The notes under the pieces are model-generated. The model was not told the origin of the DNA. It saw only the letters and a program-made list of their open reading frames with translations, and searched no databases. Made by a program: the position numbers and the translations under genes. A stretch of 64,000 nucleotides of DNA, taken from assembly GCA_009859145.1 (NCBI GenBank), contig VRVR01000010.1:62001-126000 (forward strand). Reading direction: 5' to 3'. This document shows positions 23,193-32,833 of this stretch, piece by piece. The first letter of the stretch is position 1; the number at the start of each line of letters is the position of its first letter. The stretch is from Andalucia godoyi. Lineage: Eukaryota > Discoba > Jakobea > Jakobida > Andaluciidae.

Positions 23193-24617
23193 ATGAATTC
23201 GACGATTCCAGAATCAGCAGTGTCATCTCCGCGGTCCTTGTCGTCTGTTTCATCGGGGTCGGTCTACACGACTGCTCAGGTTCGTGTTCGGTCGTTTCGA
23301 TCGGCGAATGGGTCCGGTTCCGTGATGCAGACTTCCCGACCCAGGAAGGCCACGGATGAGAATGGGTTCGGTTTCATAGACGATGGCAACAACAACAACA
23401 TTTTGAACATTTCCGGGCTGGTATTAAGTGGAAAATCGAGCGGCGAGCTTCCGCATGAGGAAGACCGGGTGCACGAGTGTGAGGGTGCAGATGATGGTGA
23501 GCATGGCCGTGGAAGCAATGGAGAGACAGACTTGGCGGTGGCGGTAAGTTATCATCATCCTCATCGCCGTCGTCGTCTTCAATCGGATCAGTTACCAGAC
23601 GAGGATGAAGACGATGGATTGGTGGCGCTGCATGCATCAGGCGCTGCATCGGGGCCCAGTTCGAGGATCAAAAAGTCCAAGCGAGGAAGAACGGGTTCGT
23701 CTAAGTACGATTTTATCAAGACGCGTGTGTGGATTGATACGCATTATTATGTATTGTCGCGGTTTCTGTTGTCCCGAATTCTGACCACGATTCGCATCCC
23801 AGAGACGTCGGCAGTGGGAATTGCGCTGGATGTGAAGAAAGCGCTGATTGATGCAGGGAAGCTGGACATTTCACAGACAGAGTTTGAGCATGACCATTTG
23901 TTCGAACTGATGCGAAGTTCAGGCTACGGAGATTCACACATTCAGCTGTTCAAAGTACTGACCAAGTTTTACCACACACGGACACCACTTTTGATTCTGA
24001 TTAGCGGTTCTCGAGGCTCGGGCAAATCGACGCTTGCAACGCAGCTTGCCGAGCGAATGAATGCTCCGTACGTTTTGCAAACGGATATTCTCTTCGAGTT
24101 GCTTACGGGGAAAATGCATGACGATCCTGATCTGTACAGGGCCACAGAGAGCACCAGCACCAGCACCAGCACGGTCTCTCTGTCGTCGACGTCGGCTGCT
24201 CCAAGTTCACGTCTTCCGTTCGTAAAGAACGTGGATATGAACAAGTGGCAGGAGGATGCGGACATCGTGTTTCGTGGAATCCAACCCGAGATTCACAAGT
24301 GCACAAAGGATGGGAAAATGGTGATCATGGAAGGGCTTCATCTCCAGGCTGCCAAAGTCGAAAATGCAGCCCGAGCCATCCAGGCGAACCGATCTTCCAG
24401 CAAAGGTGTGATTGCTGTTCCATTCATGCTTGTACGAGGAAATGCTCGGCATCGGGTGTCGGACGTGCTGCAAGATTATCTCCTCACGACACAAGAACGT
24501 GATTGCACTATCCTGCGCATTGATGAGATTGGGTTTTCCGGAGCGTTGGACGCCATGCACGAAAGAGTGCTCTCATGCATCCAGCAAGCGGTCGAGCAAA
24601 TGGAGCAATCCTCTTGA
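23193..24617 (+). CDS. P-loop kinase-like protein, LPA1 / 2-phosphoglycerate kinase related
   Basis: 474 residues from the ATG at 23193. Residues 1-170 are low complexity. Then come TRVWIDTHYYVLSRFLLSRI and a domain containing AVGIALDVKKALID, which match the N-terminal part of plant LPA1 (low phytic acid 1) proteins. The P-loop is LILISGSRGSGKSTLATQLA (about 275), followed by NAPYVLQTDILFELL, and later GKMVIMEGLHLQ as a Walker B-like strand. The relatives are archaeal 2-phosphoglycerate kinase and LPA1, which affects inositol phosphate levels. The exact substrate is unknown; the P-loop is intact so it should bind nucleotide. Confidence 0.75.
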   Translation: MNSTIPESAVSSPRSLSSVSSGSVYTTAQVRVRSFRSANGSGSVMQTSRPRKATDENGFGFIDDGNNNNILNISGLVLSGKSSGELPHEEDRVHECEGADDGEHGRGSNGETDLAVAVSYHHPHRRRRLQSDQLPDEDEDDGLVALHASGAASGPSSRIKKSKRGRTGSSKYDFIKTRVWIDTHYYVLSRFLLSRILTTIRIPETSAVGIALDVKKALIDAGKLDISQTEFEHDHLFELMRSSGYGDSHIQLFKVLTKFYHTRTPLLILISGSRGSGKSTLATQLAERMNAPYVLQTDILFELLTGKMHDDPDLYRATESTSTSTSTVSLSSTSAAPSSRLPFVKNVDMNKWQEDADIVFRGIQPEIHKCTKDGKMVIMEGLHLQAAKVENAARAIQANRSSSKGVIAVPFMLVRGNARHRVSDVLQDYLLTTQERDCTILRIDEIGFSGALDAMHERVLSCIQQAVEQMEQSS

Positions 24618-24999
24618 CCAAGGTCGTCCTTTGCAAAACAATAATTGGCTTTCTTTTTCTGATACAAGTCAGTTTCCTCTTCATCTTCTTCGTTTGCTTT
24701 TTTTTCTTTTTTTCTTTTTCGATTGGCCATTCGGTTGCATACTGTTGCAGCACACATTATTTTTTTTTGGTGTTGTGCACGGTACGCATTCTTTGTCCAA
24801 GCTGTACATCAATCATAAACAGAACAGAATGTAACACGTTTTGCAAAACTTCATTTTTTGCGACGATTCTTTTTCCAATAAGATACAACGGCAATTAATA
24901 GAAGAAGTAATAATAATAACGGGAGGTAAGGAAAGAATACAAAAGGGAGTAGGAAACACTATGACGGACATGGAGATCGCGATCGTCCAGCATCGTACA
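24618..24999. other. Convergent 3' intergenic region
   Basis: T-rich on one side and A-rich on the other, consistent with two converging 3' UTRs. No gene seen. Confidence 0.4.
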
Positions 25000-26373
25000 T
25001 CAAGCTGGAGAAGCTGCAGCTGTCTGAGGAACGAGAACCCGTCGTGACCGAATGCGCTCCACGAGTGACTGAACACGCAAGTGCCGTTCTTCTGCCATCA
25101 GGACTGCAGCCTCTGACTCCCTATCTTCTTCTCCCTCTTCTTCTGCGGCCGACACATCCGCAGACTGTGTCGGTGCAATTGACGAGACGTTTTCGGGGTG
25201 GTCGGGCACAGCCGATTGCTCCATCGATCGACTGAGGAAGCTTGCAGACGGAGAAGCATTCTCCTCGATGCTGTCATGCGTGCGGTTCACCAACTGCGGG
25301 GCATAAACTGCAACCGCATCTCGGTACAGCACGGCCGCATGCCATTCTTTGCGATTTCTGAAACGCAAAGAATCCATCTTGATCATTTCTAACAAGCAGG
25401 CCGCAACCTGATCCGCCCCGATCCCCCGTGCAACCAGCAACAGTTCCACCGGGCTTCCCTTCAAGAAATCCGCCATTGCCAACCACGGATCTTCATGCGA
25501 TGCAATAGGACCAACGCCACCAGCAGGACCAGAACCAGGGGCATTCAGCGAGGCAGAATTCGCAACCCGCCCAAACTGCTGTTGTTCTCTGTGGAACTGA
25601 ATTGCAAGATCTGCAAGATCTGCAGCAAGCTTCTCCTGGTGTCTTCTTCTGAGTTGCACAACCTGTTCTGCAGCCATTGCAAGCGTCTCCGACACGTCTG
25701 ACTTCCGAGCCGCATACAAGGTCAGCAGCTCCTTCTTCAACGCAGCTCTGCACTTTTCTTCCGTCGCTGCCCACTCATCCGCGGCTCGCAATTCAACGGC
25801 TTTTCGCTGTGCTTCCAGCGTCGAGCGCACAGCAAAGGTATGCAAAAAGGATTGCGTGAACTTTTCGAGAACATCCATGTGAACCACAAGAAACAAAACC
25901 TGCATCAGCGAATGGGGATTTCGGAATGCATCCAGCCAAGAATACTGCTTTTCATTCTCCACCGCACTTGCATTCGTAGTCGTTGCTGAAGACGACGATG
26001 ACGATGATGATGAAAAGGTAGAAAACGCTGAAGAGAAAAGAGAGTCGAGATCAATGCGGCAGGAGTGATCAGGCAGTTTGGAGCATCGAGAAGGAAGTGG
26101 AAAAGGGACATGTGCTTCGACAAACGGCCGGGCAGCAGAAGGACTTTTGAAAAACAGCCATGTGATCGTTGATGGAGATGAAGAGGTAGATGCAGAGGCA
26201 GAGGCAGATGTAGATGGCTTGTTTGGAGACGCTCCATGCTTTGAAATCACACCACCACTGCCACTTTGGCCACTGCTATAATTGGCATTGCTGCTACTGT
26301 TGTTGCTGTTGTTGCCGTGAGGATGAGGATGAGGATGATGGTGATGATGATGCTCAGAACTGGAAACCGTCAT
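25000..26373 (-). CDS. Unknown protein with His/Ser-rich N-terminus and coiled coil
   Basis: 457 residues from the ATG at 26373; the frame extends another 39 codons upstream but only to a GTG. The N-terminus has a run of histidines and Asn/Ser-rich sequence (about 5-60). A central block containing SLMQVLFLVVHMDVLEKFTQ precedes a long charged helix (about 190-280, LRRRHQEKLAADLADLAIQF). A compact region then contains DPWLAMADFLKGSPVELLLV, and the tail is Glu-rich and acidic. I do not recognise the family. Strand, codon use and the long intact frame support a real gene. Confidence 0.65.
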   Translation of the reverse strand: MTVSSSEHHHHHHPHPHPHGNNSNNSSSNANYSSGQSGSGGVISKHGASPNKPSTSASASASTSSSPSTITWLFFKSPSAARPFVEAHVPFPLPSRCSKLPDHSCRIDLDSLFSSAFSTFSSSSSSSSSATTTNASAVENEKQYSWLDAFRNPHSLMQVLFLVVHMDVLEKFTQSFLHTFAVRSTLEAQRKAVELRAADEWAATEEKCRAALKKELLTLYAARKSDVSETLAMAAEQVVQLRRRHQEKLAADLADLAIQFHREQQQFGRVANSASLNAPGSGPAGGVGPIASHEDPWLAMADFLKGSPVELLLVARGIGADQVAACLLEMIKMDSLRFRNRKEWHAAVLYRDAVAVYAPQLVNRTHDSIEENASPSASFLSRSMEQSAVPDHPENVSSIAPTQSADVSAAEEEGEEDRESEAAVLMAEERHLRVQSLVERIRSRRVLVPQTAAASPA

Positions 26374-26690
26374 GATTCTTGGAAACGCACGAATGACATG
26401 TACAAACCCTTCATACGGATACTTTTTAAGAAAAAATGAAAGCGAAATGAACGGTTGACCGTTGAATAATGACACGTCATTGTCATGCACACGGAAGGAA
26501 GTATGAATAAACAGACACGGTCAATAGTGGCCGACACTAGCACGTCTGTTTCACAGAGAATTCGTGCTTATGCACGCTCGGCCAAAATTCAGCCTGCGAC
26601 ACAGGCTCCGCTTTTTCGACGCTCTTTAACGCAGCATCCGTAGCCATCTATTCTATCATTCGTTGGTTTGGTTTTTTGGTTTCACTTTTT
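26374..26690. other. Spacer between the 457-aa gene and Fanzor copy 1
   Basis: Contains a 46-codon plus-strand frame with ATG at 26503 and stop at 26643, Arg/Ser/Thr-rich and presequence-like (ends APLFRRSLTQHP). It could be a small gene or a first exon, but nothing confirms it. Confidence 0.25.
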
Positions 26691-26696
26691 TAATTC

Positions 26697-27046
26697 AAAT
26701 GTGGGCGTGAGTGCGCTGGGACGACGCATTCGCCTACGCCTACGCCGCTCGATGCAGGGCCTCCTAGGTCCCGCAGACCTCCTAAGAGACCGCCTCTTCC
26801 TCTCGTATCTCCAGGTGCATCAATCGCTGCAACTGAGGACACGAAAGCGCCTGCTGCTAGGGCCGTCGGAATCAAAATGTACCCTTCTCAGGAACAACGT
26901 GTCACGCTGACAACGTGACTCACAGATTGATCGAGATTGGGAACGGAGCGCGGAGCATCTATCTGAAGCACGCCGTGATGCGTGCTGGAGGCCTATCCCC
27001 TTCGCGGCAACGAGATGCAAGACTGAATATGCATGCCTATTCGTAG
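26697..27046 (+). pseudogene. Fanzor/TnpB-like RNA-guided nuclease, copy 1 (internally deleted)
   Basis: The first piece (26697-26918) codes a Pro/Arg/Lys-rich, nuclear-signal-like stretch (PRSRRPPKRPPLPLV) then AVGIKMYPSQEQRVTLTT and a stop. The K.YP..EQ...L motif is the start of the TnpB/Fanzor wedge domain. The body, including the first two RuvC motifs and zinc ribbon, is missing. At about 26914 sequence homologous to copy 2 resumes: DRDW, then one frame over NGARSIYLK (26942 on), the RuvC-III D.N.ARNI motif, and a C-terminal tail to a TAG at 27044. No start ATG is visible before the first piece. It is dead as a nuclease but keeps its 3' tail. Confidence 0.75.
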
Positions 27047-27449
27047 ATGTGCATGTTCAGTGTATGATGTAGGCGTTTCGTATATCAACGTTGAACATGA
27101 AAAACAATACGATTTTCCGACCGTAAAGCAAGCAGAAGATTATCGCCAGACGGCAACTTGCTGAGCAAGCGGATGATCATCAGATCGCGGCGATGTGATC
27201 GATTTGCGTTCGGAATGCGCTTTCAAGTCAGAGAGCAAGAGGGTGCAGCGATGTGCAACGCCGCCGACCACGTTCCGTTTCCTCCAACGTTCATTTTTTT
27301 TGAACGTTGAATCCATTGGTGAATGTGTTGGTTGCGACGACCCCTTGACTGCACTGAAGAGGTGATGCTCGTCCCAATTAACATAAAAGTAAAGCACATG
27401 CGGCTTTGGATCCGTCTTCGGTGGACAGCTTACCCCGATGATGATCAAT
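27047..27449 (+). ncRNA. 403-bp conserved 3' tail of Fanzor copy 1, candidate guide-RNA scaffold / right end
   Basis: Starts directly after the nuclease stop codon and matches 62686-63088 with only three substitutions and no indels (27049, 27146, 27258). It carries a perfect 9-bp hairpin at 27285-27309 with a T7 loop, a short hairpin CTTGC-TGA-GCAAG around 27158-27170, and self-complementary TCAACGTTGA and GATGATCATC. In TnpB and Fanzor elements the guide RNA overlaps the 3' end of the nuclease gene and extends to the right end (family knowledge). The RNA role here is inference. Confidence 0.5.
27285..27309 (+). repeat. Perfect inverted repeat hairpin in Fanzor copy 1 tail
   Basis: CAACGTTCA, seven T, TGAACGTTG: a 9-bp perfect stem, identical in copy 2. 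Confidence 0.85.
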
Positions 27450-27697
27450 AACGATTCATGTTTTTGCGAGCGGCAAGGCTTCCGACAATCGACCATTGTA
27501 GCATCACGTGAAACCTAGTCTTTCGATTTTTGCAGTTCCGCGGTTGTAATTGCATACTTCCCGTGTCGTATTTTGTATGCGCTCTCTTCTTCCCTGTCTA
27601 TCTTGCCGTTCATCTTGATCTGGATTGAATTCATAAAGGACGTAAAACAGACCGACGTAGAAAAAGGCAGAGTGAAAGACAGGGAGGGAGAGAGAGA

Positions 27698-27749
<52 letters not shown>

Positions 27750-27761
27750 GAGACAGGGAGG

Positions 27762-27814
<53 letters not shown>

Positions 27815-27841
27815 CATTAACAATTGAGAACAAAAACGATC
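27450..27841. other. 5' region of YIPF4-like gene with (GA)n tract
   Basis: Between the end of the Fanzor tail and the YIPF4-like ATG. Holds a (GA)n/(GGGA) microsatellite at 27684-27809 ending 32 bp before the ATG. Confidence 0.5.
27684..27809. repeat. (GA)n microsatellite
   Basis: About 126 bp of GA dinucleotides with GGGA and ACAG interruptions, immediately upstream of the YIPF4-like start codon. Confidence 0.95.
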
Positions 27842-28813
27842 ATGGCGACGAATAAACCGAGTCTGGATTTTGTTGCTGTTCCCTTATCACAATCGTCATC
27901 TTCGCAATCATCATCTTCACAATCATCGTCATCTGCATCTTCTGGGACGGTAGCGTCAACTGCTGGATATCAGCCGCTTGCGACATCTTCGCCGTCTACA
28001 GCGGCGATTCCAGCGGCATCGACGACGGCGAGCGGCTCGCTGTTTCCGAACTCGATTGCTGCGAGCATCACAACTGCGTTTGTAAAGGACCGAATTGCTT
28101 CGTTTTGGCAGACTGCATCTGCTACAGATTCTGCGCAACCCAGTCTGGCGTCTGGACAGCCAGGAGTCAGCAGCAGCAACTACAACGGCAATTCCCACAT
28201 CCCACCGTCCGTCGCGGGAAGCGCTGGCGGTGCGGAGGACGGCTATTTCGATCCGAACAAGCCGCTGCTGGAAGAACTGGATATTGATCTGACCGACATT
28301 TCCACAAAGTTCAAGCTGGCACTGATTCCGTATTCTGGATGGAGAATGGACGACAACACAAAACTTACTTCGTTGATTGGGTTTTGGGGTCCGTTGCTTG
28401 CAGTGCTGCTGTTTGGAATGTGTCTCTTTCGATATGCGCTGAGTGCGATCTCGTGGGTGCTCTGCGTGTGGATCGCAGGATCACTGGCAGTTTATGTGCT
28501 CATCAAATGCTTGGGAGGCTCAAACTACTTTTCCCAGGTTTGCGCGGTTCTCGGGTACGGAACACTGCCGTTGGTCGCGACCCTGTTGGTTCAATATGTC
28601 CTTGAAATGTCCGTTCTGGAATCCGGTGTCAGGCTCTCGACCTTTTGGTGGACGGCTGTGGGATGCACTTGGGCTACCGCAACGTCACTTGGAATGCTTG
28701 TTACCGAGGCCACGAAACCGCGAGTCGCAATGTTGGCAGTCCCAATCCTGCTTGTGTACCTGTACATGATCCGCGTCACGTATCTCCAGGCTCTGTGGAA
28801 TGTCTCCATCTGA
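27842..28813 (+). CDS. YIPF4: Yip1-domain Golgi membrane protein, YIPF4-like
   Basis: 323 residues from the ATG at 27842. The first ~140 residues are Ser/Thr/Ala-rich. The family signature follows: PLLEELDIDLTDISTKFKLA, then IGFWGPLLAVLLFGMCLF, and FSQVCAVLGYGTLPL (the G-Y-x-x-x-P motif). Five hydrophobic helices fill the C-terminal half and the protein ends shortly after the last one. The ELDIDL..I motif is specific for the YIPF3/YIPF4 branch of Yip1 proteins, which hold Rab GTPase and vesicle-budding functions in the early Golgi. Confidence 0.88.
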   Translation: MATNKPSLDFVAVPLSQSSSSQSSSSQSSSSASSGTVASTAGYQPLATSSPSTAAIPAASTTASGSLFPNSIAASITTAFVKDRIASFWQTASATDSAQPSLASGQPGVSSSNYNGNSHIPPSVAGSAGGAEDGYFDPNKPLLEELDIDLTDISTKFKLALIPYSGWRMDDNTKLTSLIGFWGPLLAVLLFGMCLFRYALSAISWVLCVWIAGSLAVYVLIKCLGGSNYFSQVCAVLGYGTLPLVATLLVQYVLEMSVLESGVRLSTFWWTAVGCTWATATSLGMLVTEATKPRVAMLAVPILLVYLYMIRVTYLQALWNVSI

Positions 28814-29007
28814 GAAGTCAAAGAAACAAGGAAATTTCAAGTAATTGCATCCACGAAATCCCAGCAGGCAGTTAAGAAGAAGAAATTTGATGAAGAAGTA
28901 CAAATACCTTTCTTATTTCGGGCTAAGTTCGTTTAATAATTAATGATAATAAAAACCAAGACAATCAGCGAAAACGGGAGGTCAAGGGGGGAGGCCAGGA
29001 TCTACAT

Positions 29008-31899
29008 CTAGGCTTCAATCGAATCGCAATTCGCAAGGTTGCGACCGGAGAAGCGACGCTCAGGAGAAGACATCACACGAGCAAGAGCTGATTTTGTAGG
29101 GGATCGGTGATTGGACAATGGATTTTCCTTGTCCGAACACTCGTCTTCAGAAGCATTCAAAAGGTGCGGATCGACATTCGATTTCTTGACAAAGCTAAAG
29201 CTGGAGACTGCAGAAGTAACGCGGAACTGCAGGCATGGTCGACCAAGATTATCCTCATTCTCATTCTCATTCTCATTCTCATTCTCCCTCGCTCCCTGTA
29301 CTCCTTTTTCTTCTACCTCTTCTACCTCTTCTTCTTCTTCTTCGTTATTGTCCCTGTTATAACGGTTGAAGGAAATACGCACCAGATCCTCTTCATCCTC
29401 ATTTTCAACATCTGACTCGCACCCAGAATCTCGGTTGGTGATACGGAACACCGAAGGGCAGCGAGAAGTTTGAGGTGTTGCATACACATGAACGCTTTGA
29501 GATTTTGCGGTTTCGAACAACATCGTTGGGAGATTCCTAGGGTCCATGGCCTCGGGATCGTTGAGATCGCTCAGGGTATCGCTTTCATCGTCGTCGGACT
29601 CAAGGTCTTCCTCCTCCAAAGCGTTGCACTCCTCATCGCTGTCATCATCCTCGACCATCTTTGAAAAGTCGTCCGCGGGCCCAAGCAAGGAAACACGCCG
29701 TGCTACTTCGAGCGCCGTTTGGATGTCTTCTGCATCATCGTCACCGAGTTCAGACGCTTCAGACAGGTCCCAGGAAGACAGTTCCTCCACAAGACGCTCA
29801 ATGTTCATGATTTGCGCAGACGCTTCTGCCATGTCTTCCTGCTCCTCTTCCGACGTGTTTGCGCCATTTTCCCGGCGCTGTTCTTCAACCTTGGATTTCC
29901 GGGTGGCGTTGCGGAGTCGGCGGGCCTTCTTGCCGTCTGTCACAAACGGGGTCAGGCCTTGGAGTCCGAGCTTGTTCGCATACGCAGAACCAAGATCAAT
30001 ACCCTCATCCGATTGCTCCCACTCCACAAGTCCAACACGTGTGTACTTGTCGCGATTGTGCGTCACTGCGAAGGGCTTCTTGACCTGAAGCTCCGTGTGC
30101 TGACGGAGGATCGGAAGAAATTCTCTCCATTGGTTGTGCGTCACAAGGTAGTTGCGGAGGAACTGCGTCGGGGACATTGTGTCCGCACGGAGGCGCATCA
30201 GGTTGAACAGCTGCACAACGCATCCACGAGTGTCCGTCTTTGCAATCTCTGCATAGTGGCGGACTGCACGAGACAGGAATTTGCAGTTTGCAAGAACCGT
30301 CTTGAGCGTCTGGACATGGTTTTCATGCACCGCAGTCGTCAAGAGATGTGTGAATCGCACAAGGAACAGGTTGTTGAACCGGTACGAAAAGAACCAAGAT
30401 ACCATGCACTCCCAGGCACGCGTGGGGATGCGATCCAAGGCACCCACCTGGCAATTGACAAATTCATTCAGCAACTCAATGAGTGCCAAGCGAACCGTTC
30501 CAAAACCGATTTCAACACGATAGGCAGACAGGACTACGCCTACATCGTGTTTTCCCGCATCGCGAAGCTTCTTCTTCGTTTCGTGCAGCTGGGCTATCCG
30601 CACGCACAGCGGAGACACCCAGTCCAGCAAAACAGTAGCCCACACACAGTAAATCTCGGCCATCACTCTAACCTGCAGCGAAGGAGATTCCTGTTGCGCC
30701 ATTGCCTCCTGCACCACGTCCCATGCAGTGGATCCGCGTCTGAGAAGCTGCAACAGAGACTCGATGGCATTCTTCTGAATGATTTCCTTCTTGTTGGGGC
30801 CACGGACTGGCTCGGTCGTCGACGTAGCATTTGCAACATCCAACTTTCCCAAGGCAGTCATCAGCAAGTGATCGGTGATGTCTGAGCACTCGACGACCTC
30901 TCGCAACGCCATACACATGACTCCATCGCGCCCGAGAATATCCAGCACCTGGATCCAAAAGTCCATTGCAGTATCCGAAATGCGAATGCACTGGTGTGTC
31001 GTGAACTTCTTGTTTCGCAACATTCCCGGAAGCGAGTCCTGGATGCAGATGCGCGACGCGATATGCGCCAAAAACCGACAGTGTTTCAGCGCATCGACCA
31101 TTTGCCCCTTTGAACACTCATCCACAATGGAGTGGCTCAAGACGAGCAGGATCACTTCTGCTACGTGTGCATCTTCATGCAAATGATTCAGCGCCCTTAG
31201 GAACCCATTTGTGCAGCACCATGCACGAACAACAGAAACCGGATTCACCTTGAGCAATGCTTCCATTGCCTTTTTAAAGTGCTGAAAACACCCCATGGAA
31301 GGCTGGTCGAAGATCCGCAGCAGCTCCTTGGAAATCGCATATGCCTTTTCAGACAGAAACGTACGGAACGGCTGCGAGGGCTTCACGATCAAATCTGCCG
31401 CTTTTGCAGACATCCGGAGCAAATCCATGTGTGAGATCTGGAACTCGGATCGCGTGGGACCAGCCCGAACACCAGTTTCCTCGTCCTTTTTTCCCTCTTC
31501 AACTTCATTATCATCATCATCTTCCATTATTAAGAATGGGTTCGGTCTGGCCATCGAAATGAACGCACAAAATGCCGGAAGAACCTCCTTCTTGCGAAAG
31601 AACTCCACCATTTTCCCTGTCACAATTGGCTTATCCAGCGAAAACAGCTTCTGGAAAAGCGCATACGTGCGAGACAAGGTCTCTCTGTGCGTCTCATCAA
31701 GAAGCTCTGTTGCTGCATCTCGAGAGGATGATGAAGGCGGGGAGGCTGCCGAAGAAGAAGAAGTGTACGGTGAAACAGGAGATGCAAAATACGCAGTCTT
31801 CATAGACATCCGTCGATTTGCAGTCGGCGAAGAAGAAGAAGTAGTAGTGTTGTTGCTGTTGTTGTACGCTGCAACGTCCGCATAAGAAATAGCCTCCAT
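29008..31899 (-). CDS. SAPS-family regulatory subunit of PP6/Sit4 phosphatase
   Basis: 963 residues from the ATG at 31899; an earlier in-frame codon is GTG. Helical-repeat body from about residue 60 to 640. It includes KMVEFFRKKEVLPAFCAFI near the start and FKKAMEALLKVNPVSVVRAW. The later block WFFSYRFNNLFLVRFTHLL, the stretch NCKFLSRAVRHYAEI and the piece NQWREFLPILRQHTELQ match the SAPS domain in order. Acidic and Glu-rich low complexity fills the last 300 residues. SAPS proteins bind PP6-type phosphatases and steer them to substrates in cell-cycle and stress signalling. The assignment rests on motif order rather than close identity. Confidence 0.6.
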   Translation of the reverse strand: MEAISYADVAAYNNSNNTTTSSSSPTANRRMSMKTAYFASPVSPYTSSSSAASPPSSSSRDAATELLDETHRETLSRTYALFQKLFSLDKPIVTGKMVEFFRKKEVLPAFCAFISMARPNPFLIMEDDDDNEVEEGKKDEETGVRAGPTRSEFQISHMDLLRMSAKAADLIVKPSQPFRTFLSEKAYAISKELLRIFDQPSMGCFQHFKKAMEALLKVNPVSVVRAWCCTNGFLRALNHLHEDAHVAEVILLVLSHSIVDECSKGQMVDALKHCRFLAHIASRICIQDSLPGMLRNKKFTTHQCIRISDTAMDFWIQVLDILGRDGVMCMALREVVECSDITDHLLMTALGKLDVANATSTTEPVRGPNKKEIIQKNAIESLLQLLRRGSTAWDVVQEAMAQQESPSLQVRVMAEIYCVWATVLLDWVSPLCVRIAQLHETKKKLRDAGKHDVGVVLSAYRVEIGFGTVRLALIELLNEFVNCQVGALDRIPTRAWECMVSWFFSYRFNNLFLVRFTHLLTTAVHENHVQTLKTVLANCKFLSRAVRHYAEIAKTDTRGCVVQLFNLMRLRADTMSPTQFLRNYLVTHNQWREFLPILRQHTELQVKKPFAVTHNRDKYTRVGLVEWEQSDEGIDLGSAYANKLGLQGLTPFVTDGKKARRLRNATRKSKVEEQRRENGANTSEEEQEDMAEASAQIMNIERLVEELSSWDLSEASELGDDDAEDIQTALEVARRVSLLGPADDFSKMVEDDDSDEECNALEEEDLESDDDESDTLSDLNDPEAMDPRNLPTMLFETAKSQSVHVYATPQTSRCPSVFRITNRDSGCESDVENEDEEDLVRISFNRYNRDNNEEEEEEVEEVEEKGVQGARENENENENENEDNLGRPCLQFRVTSAVSSFSFVKKSNVDPHLLNASEDECSDKENPLSNHRSPTKSALARVMSSPERRFSGRNLANCDSIEA

Positions 31900-32833
31900 T
31901 ATTGTCTTTCTTTTCTTTTTTTCTTTGCACACTCTAAAGAATCAAACTCAAGTTATTGAGAACGTAAACGTGAGGAGAAAGGTCAATTCAGCAAAAAGCA
32001 AAAAGAAGAAGGATACGAACAAGAAGGCAAAGCGAGGAGGAGGAGGAACAGCGCAATGTTTTGTAGTCTTTAAAAAAAAAAAAACGAGTCAACGAAAAAC
32101 TGACGAGCGTTTTGGGTCAATTAATTATTGTCTTTTTAAATAAAATAAAAAGAGAAAGAAAGAAAATCTGCAGCAAAATAAAAACAAATAAAAAGAATGA
32201 TGAGAAAAATATAAATGCTAATAATTTAAAAAACAAGCTTTGAAAAACAGAATCGTTAGCGTCTTTTTGCTTTAGAAAAAATCTCAATTGGAATGTCCGA
32301 ATGGGGGTGATCAGTTCATATTTTCCTTTTCAATTTCCTCAATAACTGAGAGAAGATTTGCCCGAAAAAGCAAGAAGAGAACCGTTTGAGCCTTGAAAGA
32401 GTTCAGTGCACCGTTAATTGTCCGTGTTTTTACGAATCCCTACTACGGAATTTGCAAGTCGTGTCTGCAACTGCTTTTGCGTCCTTTTTCCACCACGTCG
32501 AAATTTACTATTATTGTTATTTCTTTGGTGGGAACAGCTTCTTTTCTGCTCGCATGTCTGAAGAGCTTGGGACCCATCAACCCAAGAAACGTCAAAATCG
32601 CCCAGGTTTCAAACTGTTTTCGTTTTTTATCTGCCATCATTATTTCATTGATGTCGTTTGTTGCTGTTGTTGTCTTTTTCCCATTGCCGTTTCTGCGCGA
32701 AAATAATCAATTGATACACTACCCTGTGTTTGTTCGTGATTCTTCTTTCGTGTATACGTACATCTCCATTTGTGTCTGTGTCCATCGGGGACGCCTGCTT
32801 GTGGGAACACGAAGAAGCGCGTGAAAAGAAGAG
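31900..32833. other. Divergent intergenic region, AT-rich
   Basis: A-rich up to about 32300, then mixed. A hydrophobic plus frame at 32393-32824 begins at TTG and has no recognisable motif, so it is not called. Likely promoters and 5' UTRs of the SAPS and RCC1 genes. Confidence 0.4.

Noticed and set aside
26503-26643. 46-codon presequence-like frame as a mitochondrial small protein
   Set aside because: Arg/Ser-rich start is suggestive, but there is no downstream exon, promoter or family match; kept only as a note in the spacer entry.
27140-27496. 118-codon minus-strand frame across the Fanzor tail, also open in copy 2
   Set aside because: The ATG lies outside the shared region, copy 2 has no ATG, and the stop positions differ because of a single substitution. 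No protein motif is visible, so conservation is better explained at DNA/RNA level.
32393-32824. Hydrophobic plus-strand frame upstream of the RCC1 gene
   Set aside because: Starts at TTG, no family feature, and ends just before the RCC1 start; more likely 5' UTR.
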